Shown here one piece after another: positions 49,262-59,410 of a stretch of 64,000 bases of DNA. The translations under genes were made by a program, and so were the position numbers. Source of the stretch: Knoxdaviesia capensis. Taxonomy: Eukaryota > Ascomycota > Sordariomycetes > Microascales > Gondwanamycetaceae. The stretch's first letter is position 1; each line of letters begins with the position of its first letter. The DNA is taken from the NCBI GenBank assembly GCA_001510575.1, contig LNGK01000005.1:3929795-3993794 (forward strand). Direction: 5' to 3'. The notes beneath the pieces are model-generated. The model ran no database searches. It was given only the letters and a program-made list of their open reading frames with translations, and was not told where the DNA came from.

Positions 49262-52060
49262 CGTGGTGTAGGTGACCTGCAGGAACTTGAGAGATTGAGT
49301 AGGTTATCTCACACAAGCCTGCTATGTTGAATCACCCAATACCGAACCTGAAAGACTGCGGATGGAATGCTAGAGGATGGAAAGGGGTCAAAGGCTGGGC
49401 TAGGTTCGGTTGTTCCACGTGATGCTCTTGATAATATTTTTTGGGTGCTAGGGTTAGGGCTGTCACATTCATGGAACTTGTTCCCTAGTTCATTTCCAAC
49501 CAACCCAAACACCGCCGAATACATGTAGATTTTATCAAACCCTGCTCCATACGAGTAGCCAGCGCCCAACTTCACATCCCAAGTTTTCAGACATTTCCAG
49601 ACGCCCATGAGCTGCAAAATTCAGGTCGCCTGTCGTCTAACAACACAATATGCGCTTCACCTGGCCCTGAATGCCGCAGGAACACCCAGAAAAAGTCTAG
49701 ACGCAGTGGTTCCCAAACAACAATGTCCGACTTCGGATAACGGAGTTTGATGCCGCTATCGTCGGGGAAGACTCCATCAGCTAGGGTGATATCTATGGTC
49801 AGAATTCAGACCGGTCTCGGTTGTTGCATAGCTTCAAACCTGCGCGTCGCTGTTGCTGCAGGCCGCGTCTGGACGCGATTTTCAGGTTTACACCGGTGAT
49901 TAAGGAGAAGGCGGCAGTTAGGGCTATTTGGGAACATCTTCACCAATGGCACTATCTTGACTTGGTGATGAGAGTGGGCAAACCACCATTGCATCTTGGC
50001 CTGGAGAGCTGCAATGGATTGTTAACATCCAGCTTATATAACAACGGTCGGCCAGCCGGACTTCTCCGGTCTCGTCGTGCCGGGGCGTAGGCCCGAGTCG
50101 CCTTCACCCTGGCCGGCAGAGTCTGGCGTGGAGAACGTTGCCGCGCCAGTTGGACGGAGCTCCCCTCTTCGCCCTATAGCATCGGCTTCCTGCCGGATAG
50201 CATATTCGAGATCCCGATGAAGGACCTCACGGTCGCACGTTGGAACCGGAACTATGAGGATGCGTGGGGAAGAGAAATAAAACAAGCGAATTTCGCCTGC
50301 CGGTGGCATCGCGCCGTGGTATGATCTGGCTAGGCTGGTTCTCTGATACGCTCTCAAAGATAACCGAGTCTTTCTCATTTAAACCATGGATAATCGAGAA
50401 AACGTTGGCCACGTTCGTGAACGAGTGATCAGCAGCCTCTACGAGCGCCTCATGAACCTCACGGGACGAAGGGGCGGAAGATGGAGTCGCTTCGGTTCCT
50501 GGCGGCGAAGGTGCGATAGTCTTTGTTCTTTAGTAACCGACGGCCGGCAGCCCCGGTATTTGGGTTGGATATAATATCCATCGTTGCTGTTACTGATGTA
50601 CATTTGGAGGAAACTCAAGCGAGGAGTCTGTCTGTGTACAGTACTGCACTCGTCTGAACACTGCGAAGCGAAATAAGCTGTGCGAGCTCAAGTCAGTGTG
50701 GCCCCAGGGTTGTGGGTCACCTGACCCACTCGCGAGATCCGTGAGAGATTAGGGTTAGAACTTTCAGGGGGTACAGGCCAGAACGAACAGCAAACGCTGA
50801 TTTTTCCCTTCTTCCTTCTTCTCCGCGCGGCCAGCATGTCTTTCTCTACTGATGAACGGTTCGACGCAGCGCGGGCCTTCCTTTCCCTACCTCTCCGAAC
50901 TCCGTGTATCGCGTCACTTTACAGAAAGTCCCGGAGCTAACGACCGTCAATTAGGCACTCCCATCGGTTGTCTTCGAGCCCCTAGCTCTAGAGACAACTC
51001 ACCAGTATGCTGGCTCAGTTTCTGAGCTGTCGTTGCTGATGAAGGACATTCTCAGCAACGGATACAGGCGGCATCTTGTCAGATGTGCGACGACGCTCGA
51101 CGAGGTGTCCGGATTCCCGACCAGCCTATCTGACGCATCTATTCATACCGAGCCTCTGCCCTTTGGGGTGTGATGTTTGGTTAATTCCCTGCGGTGTTTC
51201 TTCTGCAGTCTGTTCGGAGCGCAGGTGATATGCAGAACTCCTCCAAGCACTGCACGCGATGGTGCTTGCGGGTGCCTCTTCCCGTTGAGCGGCATACACA
51301 CAGAGGTGCTTCTCAATCTCAATATCTCAACCTACGTCATGCCATCAAGAGTTGCAGATGGCTGGGCCGCGACGTGGAATTAAGGACATAGCGTGTTTCC
51401 GGAGTAAGCTGATAATGAACACTGAAACCCGTGACATCTCCCCATTCTCTCGACCCAGAACTCTAACAGAAAAAGCCTATCGATGAAGTGACTGGAGGCT
51501 TGAACAACCGACATCAGCCATCTGGTCGAGGTTTGGACACATCCGGGGACAACCAGATGTCCCACCCTGACCGAACGCGCTCCGTTGCTGTGAAACTACG
51601 ACTAGGCAAGACTGCTCTCCGCCTTCACGAACCAATGGTTGCGAACTGTCTGGCATGGGCCCGGCAGAGACACTGTGGGTGAGATGGCTGAGATGACCCC
51701 CCCGACTTGCCTATGGCATACCGTCAGAGTCTTCATTCATGCCTAGCAGGAGAAAAAAACAATCACATTTCCAACTTGTCCAAAGTTGCCCGTGGCTTGC
51801 TTTTCTTTGCAAGAAGCCACTACACTGGAAGGAATTAGATCTGAGGTGAGCAGTCCTCAGCAAGTTTCACTTCCATCTCCACCCGGCTGGGAATCATCGA
51901 ATAATCCAGGAGGGTGGGCGTGATTTCTCACCAGAACCGACACTATCTACCATTCTCCCGGAAAACTCTCCTGTTGTTGTTTTGCCGTCAATGTGCATTT
52001 TCTAGGAGGCTATTTGTTGTGTATTGGCTCTTATCCTCTCCGCAATCTCTGGTCTTGCAG
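49262..52060. other. Gene-poor DNA upstream of LCL3
   Basis: It holds a minus-strand ATG frame of 99 aa (49608-49309) just upstream of LCL3 whose codons look fairly natural. A telomere-like GGGTTAGGG (about 49450), TTAGGGTTA (about 50746) and a TGTACAGTACTG palindrome (50635-50648) are also present. Coding-like fragments occur at 50836-51172 (an ATG frame, then a 72-codon frame after a CTAAC...TTAG acceptor signal). They cannot be joined in frame with normal splice sites, so they are recorded as candidates only. Confidence 0.45.
50635..50648. repeat. TGTACAGTACTG palindromic motif
   Basis: Shares the core TGTACAGTACTG with the members at 18221, 20227 and 57511. It sits in gene-poor DNA, with a telomere-like TTAGGGTTA about 100 bp away. 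Confidence 0.6.
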
Positions 52061-52099
52061 CTTGGATGTTGACTTCACTAACCAACCTGAATGGACTCT

Positions 52100-52367
52100 G
52101 TGACTCCTATATAAACATCACATAAATAGTGCACAGCACGTGATAGCAAAATAAATCCTTCATAACGTGCCCCTCCTATCCTCGTTTTCCTTTCAAGCCC
52201 AGAAGAATTTCTTCTTTTCTTTTTCCTTTCCCTCCCACACACAAATTCGTGAACTCTTCTTCTCTTCCACCCAACAACGAACACACCTTCAACCATAACA
52301 CACCCACACCACAACGAGACGACACGAGACGACACCAGACAACCCACCTGACCTACGCCCCTTCCAG
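52100..52367 (+). promoter_or_regulatory. TATA box with leader-like CT/CA-rich block
   Basis: TATATAAA at 52108-52115 is followed by about 250 bp changing from T/C-rich (CTTCTTTTCTTTTTCC-type) to A/C-rich (ACACACC, ACAACGAGACGA). This is the usual order of a fungal core promoter and leader. It ends in CCTTCCAG immediately before ATG at 52368. The last bases also resemble a 3' splice site, so an upstream intron is possible. It is the clearest promoter-like block in the gene-poor DNA. Confidence 0.4.
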
Positions 52368-52532
52368 ATGCCCTGGTATCTGGCTCTCTTCATTTCCTTT
52401 GTTGTTGAGGTGCTAGTTACAGTATATACTAGGCCACACAACCCGAAAGATTGTGCGGTCTGTGGGACCCCGACAGTATCTGTACACCCTGATATTCGGG
52501 GTGTGCTGTGCCCGCCGGGGTCGGAAATCTAA
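52368..52532 (+). CDS. Possible small membrane-anchored Cys-containing protein, 54 aa
   Basis: An ATG frame of 54 codons directly follows the leader-like block with the TATA box at 52108. The product starts with MPW, has a hydrophobic segment of about 18 residues (YLALFISFVVEVLVTVYT, about 4-21) and then a short polar tail with three Cys and Pro-rich turns. A signal anchor or a short secreted peptide are both conceivable. A consensus donor GTAAGC at 52567-52572 lies just after the stop, in another frame, so the real transcript may be spliced differently. No family recognised; support is the signal context only. Confidence 0.3.
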   Translation: MPWYLALFISFVVEVLVTVYTRPHNPKDCAVCGTPTVSVHPDIRGVLCPPGSEI

Positions 52533-53668
52533 TGGCATTCACCCTCGATATCTCTAGATATCTGGAGGTAAGCTGCTCTTATAATAAGGATCTCTTTGTG
52601 CTCCTTGCGGTGCTTCAGCATATACATAGTGAGAATCTTCCTGAAAGCTCTGCACAAACACATACACACACACAAACGATGGTTGGGGTTGAATGGCTTT
52701 AGCTAACATCTTGATAGGAAAGACATGACACCCCATTCTTATAATCTTTACAGATTAATGGGGTACTGTTTACCCATTCTCAACTGGGGTGGGGTGGGCT
52801 GAGGTCCATGAGGGAGATGCTCTACGAGTATTTTCTTCCATGTCCCGACTCCTGCCCACCCCAACCCAGTCCAAGGCCACCACCCAAGTCGACATAAGAG
52901 GTGATCGCCGGACTGTCCGGATGGGGTGGGGTCAGCGATTTCCCCCTTCCCTCATCCGGCTTCCTTCGACTTGTGACTCTTTGAGGGTATCTGAGACTTA
53001 GAGGTGATCGCCGGACTGCCGGGGGTGGTTGTCGCCCCCCCACCCCTCGGATATCCGGCTCCCCCACGACTTCTTCACCTTAGACGACACGCCGAGTCCG
53101 ATATGATAATCCCATTCGGTCGTCCTGCTGCAACAAGACGAAGAGCGACACCTCTTGCACCTCTTGCACTTCTTGCTTTCACTTTCTGCCCCCTTTTTAC
53201 ACTTGAGCTCTTTTACACATACACCTTCACACATTCCTCCTTTTCCAATATACTCTACCCCGACTTCTGCTTCCACCATATCCCCAAAAAAACACACTTC
53301 AAAACGCTCCATTGTAAAGCTACAAACCCGATCCGAGCCAAGCATCAACACGTAGGCATGACCGCAGGAATCCATCAGATGAGTCGTAAAGTTATATATA
53401 ATGTAAAACGTATCGAGATTTTGCCTTTTCGAATAGGAGAGGAACAAGAAGAGAGAAACTGGCCAACCCATCCATGAACAATTGAAGAAAAGAACCCGAC
53501 TCCATCCGATTCTCCTCGGCGACGCAGCCGGCGTTTTTCGCTGTTGAGTTAAGAAATTTTCGAGGCCCCCCCCTCCCAAAACTGAAACGATCGATGCGGA
53601 ACTTCATGGCACGAAGACAGAGCAAAGGAACTGGATGCAAAATGCAGAGTGACGGCGGCGGGAACCCT
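52533..53668. other. Intergenic DNA 3' of ARPC2
   Basis: No convincing gene. It contains a direct repeat AGGTGATCGCCGGACTG at 52899-52915 and 53002-53018 (about 103 bp apart), in each case near a CCTT/CCCC...TC(A/G)GAT...CCGGCT(T/C)CC block. This suggests a local duplication. A CT-rich stretch at 53150-53280 reads as leader-like on + but no ATG frame of note follows. Confidence 0.5.
52899..53066. repeat. Imperfect tandem duplication of about 103 bp
   Basis: AGGTGATCGCCGGACTG occurs at 52899 and again at 53002. Further similar stretches follow each copy: GGGTGGGGTCAGCG-like versus GGGGGTGGTTGTCG-like, then CCGGCTTCC versus CCGGCTCCC. The rest has diverged. It looks like an old short tandem duplication. 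Confidence 0.55.
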
Positions 53669-54979
53669 TTAGCCCTTGAAGGTTCTTCCGCTGGCAGTCT
53701 TCCGCTCCTTCTCCTCGTTGTCTGGACGCGCGCGGCGAAGAACTGTTGCGAGAAAAGAAAAGGGGGGTAGAGGTTAGCACGACAGGCCTGAACGTTAGAG
53801 GACTGAGGGGGGATGGCTGTGCTTACCTTGGAGGAAGTCGGCTGTTCGCTTGCGCATACGCGAGTTGATGTAGGCCTTGGAGGCCTTGATGTGGTAGTGG
53901 AAGTAGTCACGGAAGGTCTGGATGTGCGAGATGACGTCGTCCATGCGTTGGGGGGTCAGATGGCGGGGGAACAACACTGCGAAGCGAAGAAAACGCGGGA
54001 GGTTAGAGGGCTGTGATATCGAAGGAGGTAACGGTGGGAGACAGGACTGGGACATACCAAAGGTGACGTAGCCGATCTCCCCGGAGGCCGAGCTCTGGAC
54101 GCCGGGCACGCCGTGCAGCTCCAACGGGGCGTCGTTGCGGAAGAGGACCTGCGGCGCGTTCTGGATGGCTCGCCGGCGAGCATCGACAAACTCCTGGATG
54201 AACACCTTTCCAAACACCTTGTCGGTCTCCTCGCGGAAGATGGTGCTGAAGATCACCGTCACGCGATCGTGGCTGGCCTTGATGAATATCGACTCCTCCT
54301 CGCGGTAGCGGATGGCCATCACTTCGCCGCCTTCGCGCACGCCCTGCGGCGCCTCCTCGCTCACGTACTTGGACGCCTCCTCTTTCAGCTTGTAGTGCTC
54401 TTGGTATGCTTGCTCAAATGGGGCGGCCATGGCATTTCGCTTCAGGAGGGAGAATTTCATGATAAGATCGTCTCGTGCAGCTGCGAAGAAACAACGGTTG
54501 AACAGTCAGTATTGACAGCTTCCACACACTACCAAGTTCGGAACATAGCCAGAAAGAGACAAAAGAGTCACGAACGCATACCCTTATCTGCGGGTAGGGC
54601 CTCCAAGTCAATCACAAGCGAGAAGTCGTAGCCCGGCTCGGGCGGAACGGCGTACTGGCCATACTCGCGTTGCAGGACCTTGTCGGCACCGTATTTCAAC
54701 AGGTCGGGGAAGCAGCGGATCTGGATGGAGAGGAGGATCTTGGTCTTGGTCTCGGGGGTGGAGATGTGGAAGATGACGCCGTCAAAGTCGGACACGGTCT
54801 GGTCGATCGACGCCGGGGGAGCTCTGTGGGTTGCGGAGGCACCGGGCTATCAGCATTACAGAACAATTGGTGACGACAACACAAGGGGGGATACGGGACG
54901 GCAGCGGATATAATTACCCCGAGAATCTTTCGGTCAATACCGCCTGGATCAGCACATTCTGGTAGTCGAGAAGCAGCAT
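53669..54979 (-). CDS. arc35: Arp2/3 complex subunit 2 (ARPC2/Arc35, 34-kDa subunit), 316 aa
   Basis: Five exons: 54979-54918, 54823-54582, 54480-54058, 53976-53827 and 53742-53669. Introns are 94, 101, 81 and 84 bp, all GT-AG. The joined frame is continuous and matches ARPC2 throughout: MLLLDYQNVLIQ at the start, then the block beginning SDFDGVIFHIS, the YDFSLVIDLEALP segment, FSLLKRNAMAAPFEQ, DRVTVIFSTIFREETDKVFG, then FPRHLTP and the long C-terminal helix with YINSRMRKRT. ARPC2 and ARPC4 form the structural core of the Arp2/3 complex, which nucleates branched actin at endocytic patches. Length matches the family (about 300-340). The start gives the canonical N-terminus with no upstream in-frame alternative needed. 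It stands alone, with 2.9 kb of DNA to the divergent CYSTM gene. Confidence 0.96.
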
Positions 54980-55482
54980 GATGGCGACTCGACAAAGACA
55001 GAGAAAAGAATCGAGGGTGAGGGATGGTGAGGTTGTGTCGTGGCTGGTTCTCTTGAGGAAGACTGAGGGAAGAAAACGGTGATGCAATTGCATCTAAATC
55101 CAACCGCTAATACATGATGGCTGTGGTGGGGCCAGACTGAAGAGAGCTTTCCCCGCCAAAGCCGCCACAGCCAGCCACTGAAACTGGGAGCGCCACATTG
55201 TGGCTCGGGCGATCGAGGATTTTGCAGTCACGTGACTGCGTGATATGCACCGAAGCTTCTGGTGGCAATCCGGAGACAACCACGACGAAGGAGAAGGCGT
55301 TTGTGTGTCCATAGCTGTAGCTTCATGGCAGTACAAGTTCGAAGTGAGTAGCGCAATCGCTGCTCCTTCAAAGCTGCAATTGGCTTGGCTATCTTAAGGT
55401 GATTCCGTCTTTTCGCCTCTGCACTTACACTGGCTGGGCATAAAATTCAGATGCCTCCCTGTACGAAGAGGTACGAGTAATA

Positions 55483-55682
55483 TACGGAGTAGAGACAGGC
55501 TCGGGAAACCCGGCACAGAGCCCCACGGCAACACGGCAAAGAGCTCAGGGGCTTCAGAATACCGGTCGGCCAGGTCCATTACGGAGTCTGAACAGTAGAC
55601 GTGAAAAAGGATTTGCGGAGGTCATTTCATTTTTTTTGCGTGGTTTATTTGGCGAGGTTTATGTAGGTACTCATACGGAGTA
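55483..55682. repeat. Cluster of three TACGGAGT elements
   Basis: TACGGAGTA at 55483-55491 and 55674-55682 (direct orientation) and TACGGAGT at 55580-55587. A complementary-strand copy, TACTCCGT, occurs far away at 8992-8999. The spacing, about 95 bp twice, is regular. Confidence 0.6.
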
Positions 55683-57510
55683 TATAGGGGTGACTTGGTG
55701 CATGAGTGCATTCTAAAAGGGGGGACTTGACATCTCAATTTCTCATTTCTCTGCTTCGGAATGACGGTCTATAACACACCGGTTCTATCGATTTGCCAAC
55801 TCCTTCGGGGAAGATTCCGTCTCGAAAATACTGCAGACTACGATTGGGATTTAAGAATTTATGGTCGACTTAGCTTTGCGGCTGGAAGGTGGCCCGCTCA
55901 ACCTACTCGGGACGCACCGCAGAACTCACAGTATTGAAGCGTGTAATCTCTCTCTCTTTCTCTCTCTCTCTCTCACTCCCTCATGTGGAACTGTCACATC
56001 GTGGTGTCTCTGTCCTGCATAGTACTGGACATACAGGCATGTATGGAGGAGTGGGAATTGCCCCAGTGGTCTGGTGGCACTGATGAGAACACATGTCTCA
56101 AAGGTTTAGTAGCATCACATTCTGGAGTTCAGATGATCCTGACAGACGCGCGTTTCTGGGGGCTGTGTTTGGGTGCTATCGCTCGCTGAAGCATGTTCCC
56201 ACAACGAGACGAGCATTTTTCTTCGGTCTTGGTTGCTGGAAGTTTGTGCTTGGGAGGCCTACCGATACCATTACTCTGTCTCCAACCCTGGCATCTGAGC
56301 TGCATGACCATTGCATAGGGTGTGGTGCCATTCAGCCAAAGCGATCTCCATCTGCCACCACCACACAAGCGCATTGGCCGGCCCACGTTTCGGTCTCTGC
56401 CAACACGCGTACTGTTTATGCCGCACGCTGCTTTTCTCTTTGTGCAGAGCTTCCACAGTTGTGCGAAAAAAATGGCGACCTCAGTCAGCCTGCATCTTCC
56501 ACGATGGAGAGTCCTGGCGGTTACAACTCATCTATCTCTTGGCGTATGCAGATTCACACATGACAGTGCTCACTACGAGCAAAAAAGGCATTTGCTTGGT
56601 TTTCAGGATCCACTGATAGGAGAAAAAGGAACCAAACACAGAACACAAGCACGTTGTTCACCTTCCCCCTCAGGGAGGAAGAAAAAGAAGAAACGGGATT
56701 CTGGAATCCGACGGTGGAACGGGTTTCCTCCTGGATTGTGTGAGTGTGAGTGTCTCTGTGTGTCTGTCTCTGACTGACTTCCGTGTATAGGCACCGGTTT
56801 GTTCTCTTTTTGGGATGAAACCCTGGCGACTCATATCGAAATTAATGCCGGGATGCCGCGCTTTCTGCGAGCCTGTTTGCCGTCGTTGCCGCAGAAAGGC
56901 CCAAACCAAAACACACGGAGCCGCCGCAAAGGAAGCGATCGCATCCTGTACGGCGTATACGCAGGAAGAGAAGTCCTTTTGCCTTGTGTGTGTGTGTGCC
57001 AGTGCGGAAAGCGGCAGCGACCCAATTCCAAGGCCCTTGTCGCAACAGCGTTTTGGCACAAACCGGCCAGCGCAGAGTAGACTGGGCCACAGGTCAAGAT
57101 GAGAGAGAGAAGAGAAAAAAAAAAGAAGAAAAGAAATGCGTAGCGTGCCCTGGCACGAAGCCAGCAAGAACGACCGCCAACAAAGCTCGGCGCGTGCCGT
57201 GTTTGCCGGCCAATAAAATGAGCCAAGGCCTGGAGACAGCGAACAATCCCGAGACTGGCAGGAAAAGACAGCACTCAACGCATTTCTTCCTCTTCTTCAG
57301 CTTCTTCTTCGCATACTATCTGTCGATTCATGTGTGCTAATCTCCCCTGAGTTTATGTTCGGTACCAGCTAGAAAAACCAAAAAACCCCCTGAAGCTAGA
57401 ACTATCGTAATTTCAGCCCTTTTTTCGTGGTATCCGTAACTGTGCTGGTTCGGCTTTCGAGGGAGACAACAGCGAGTGGACGGCTTCTGCTTGGCCGGAT
57501 AGCTGCATCA

Positions 57511-57528
57511 CAGTACTGTACAGTACTG
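57511..57528. repeat. CAGTACTGTACAGTACTG palindrome
   Basis: A perfect 18-bp palindrome about 320 bp upstream of the CYSTM start codon. It is the only member of the family that sits in an evident gene promoter region. Confidence 0.8.
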
Positions 57529-57846
57529 TTCATGTATGCAGTGTTGGAGACTCCTGCATACTGCTGCTACTGCACTGTTAGATTGCCTGGTAAGAGGCAG
57601 CCCAGTCGGGTTGAGAGCTAAAGCCGGACCTTCTTCCTCTTCTGGGATCAGCCCTTGTTTTCTTTTCTCTCTTCTTTCTTTTTTTCACCTTTCCGATTTT
57701 TCTTCTTCTTCTCTTTTTTCTTCTTCTCCTCGTTGTTCTTCACTCTGCCTCTCTCTCACATCTATCACACGATCTCCGCATCGAGACCTCGTCTAATAAC
57801 ACCTATCTTCCACTTCTTTCCACTCCCCCCCTTTTCACACTTCACA

Positions 57847-58546
57847 ATGTCGGCTCCGTACCAGGGCGGTCCTCCTCCTCCCCAAGGGTAAGTGCTTCCT
57901 TGTTCTCCGCCGAGAGTGTCCGTGACGACGATCGGATTCCGTTGCGCTGCGCTCCTTTTCCGTTACCGAGACCCGTCAACTCTCCGCCGTCGCCGCCGTC
58001 GCCTTGTCTGCGACTCCGTCTTATCATCGCACACTTCCGAGCTCTGCGCTCGTTTTTCCGCAACACCGTATGAGCCAACATCTCTGACTGATTCCCTCTC
58101 CAAACACAGCTACTACCCGCCTCCCCAGGGTGGTTACCCGCCGCAGGGTTATCCTCCCCAGGGATACCCTCCTCCCGGCGCTGGCTACCCGCCGCCTCAG
58201 CCTGTATGTGATTCTCCCGCCCGATGATTCCCCCGGAGCATTCTCCCCCCTCCCCGCGCGTGCCGCACACAAGACACCCGCAATCTGGCCCAGTGTGCAA
58301 AGTTACTGACATCCCCTGAACCTCCTCTCTGTAGATGCAATACCAGGAGCAGCCCCGTCGAGAGGAGAAGAGCCACGGCTGCCTGTACACCTGGTAAGTC
58401 AAGAGTCCCGTCATCTGTTCCCCATCCAACCGCCTGTTGACTGCACATACTGACTCTGAACGTTTAGTGTCGCCGCCATGTGCTGCTGCTGGCTGTGCGG
58501 TGAGACCTGCGAATGCTGCCTCGAATGCCTGGACTGCTGCTTCTAA
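57847..58546 (+). CDS. CYSTM-type cysteine-rich tail-anchored protein with YPPQG repeats, 90 aa
   Basis: Four exons: 57847-57887, 58110-58203, 58335-58393 and 58468-58546. Introns of 222, 131 and 74 bp have GTAAGT, GTATGT and GTAAGT donors. The joined product has a Pro/Gly/Tyr/Gln-rich N-terminal half (GYPPQ units, residues about 1-45) and a short charged linker (EQPRREEKSHG). It ends in a dense cysteine module with 13 Cys (CLYTCVAAMCCCWLCGE and ECCLECLDCCF), the layout of the CYSTM family. These are small membrane-associated proteins linked in plants and fungi to stress and metal tolerance. Palmitoylation of the cysteines is possible (inference). The start has a leader ending TTCACAATG, preceded by CT-rich DNA. 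Convergent with the metacaspase gene. Confidence 0.85.
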
Positions 58547-59410
58547 GCCGTCCTGACCGACCGATGCACAGCTTCTTGATCTTTTCTCCTTTACGACTCC
58601 TTTGAAAAGAACCGATGGGACCATTTAACTTGCCCCGACGTTTCTTGCCTCTCAAATATAACACCAGTGACGGCCTCAAAACGCCCAGACTCCCATTCTG
58701 CCCCAGCCGTATTCTAGTTCGACGGATATCTTTGCTGATTAGATAGGCGACGACCATATATCACCACCCTCGAGTAAATGAAGCTTTCGCGCGCTGCTTT
58801 CTAACGGCCTTATACTACTACGAACCTACATCTTCATCACTCCCTTAATTTACTTTTTTATTTATAATTTACCATTTTTTGCCCACTTCTTCTCTTCGCA
58901 ACTCTGGCCCCCTCCAAGCACGGTTATTCTCCCAAGAGGGATTGACCGTGCTGAGGGACAAGCCGGATTGCAGGTTTTTTTTTATGTGCATCGGACAGAC
59001 GTGCGGGTCGTTGGGCGCGATATGATTTCTTCATGCTTGGCATAGTTGGTCAAATTTTTTTTCCTACCCTTAATACATAAAATCATGCAGACTCGGACTT
59101 TGCTGGCGTGCTTCACGGTTAAAATTTTTCTTTGCCACCTTTGCTTGATCGTATGTGAATTTATTACTGCATTGTATGTGTGATGGCTAAGAAAAAGCCG
59201 GGCCGTCGCTGTTCGTAAAAAGAGGGCGCGCGCGCACGTTTCCTCGGAGCGCAAGAACGGAAGCTACAAGACGACTACCAAGAGGGTCGGCGAAAAAAGA
59301 AAACAAAGACAGACTAAAGAGAACAGAGAAAAGCCCGCATAGCTTGTGGGTAGCTCGACAGAACTAAAAATTGATGGTCACCACCGCTAGGCCCCTGATC
59401 CTGGAGCCGG
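58547..59410. other. Convergent 3' region between CYSTM and metacaspase genes
   Basis: 864 bp between two convergent stop codons. AT-rich around 58840-58880 and 59050-59170 with several TTTTTA/AAAATTT stretches, consistent with overlapping 3' untranslated regions. It also carries a GCGCGCGC run near 59225-59234. No coding frame is credible. Confidence 0.65.

Larger units (their letters stand above)
54980..57846. other. Divergent intergenic region, ARPC2 to CYSTM gene
   Basis: This 2.9 kb must hold the promoters of both divergent genes. Three TACGGAGT elements lie within 200 bp (55483, 55580, 55674); a CT run is at 55948-55975; a CAGTACTGTACAGTACTG palindrome at 57511-57528, about 320 bp upstream of the CYSTM start. 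The last 230 bp (57620-57846) are strongly CT-rich, fitting a leader. No convincing gene. Frames near 56.1-57.3 kb lack domains. Confidence 0.6.

Noticed and set aside
57848..58624. 260-codon minus frame opposite the CYSTM gene
   Set aside because: Antisense shadow running across the introns and exons of the spliced + gene.
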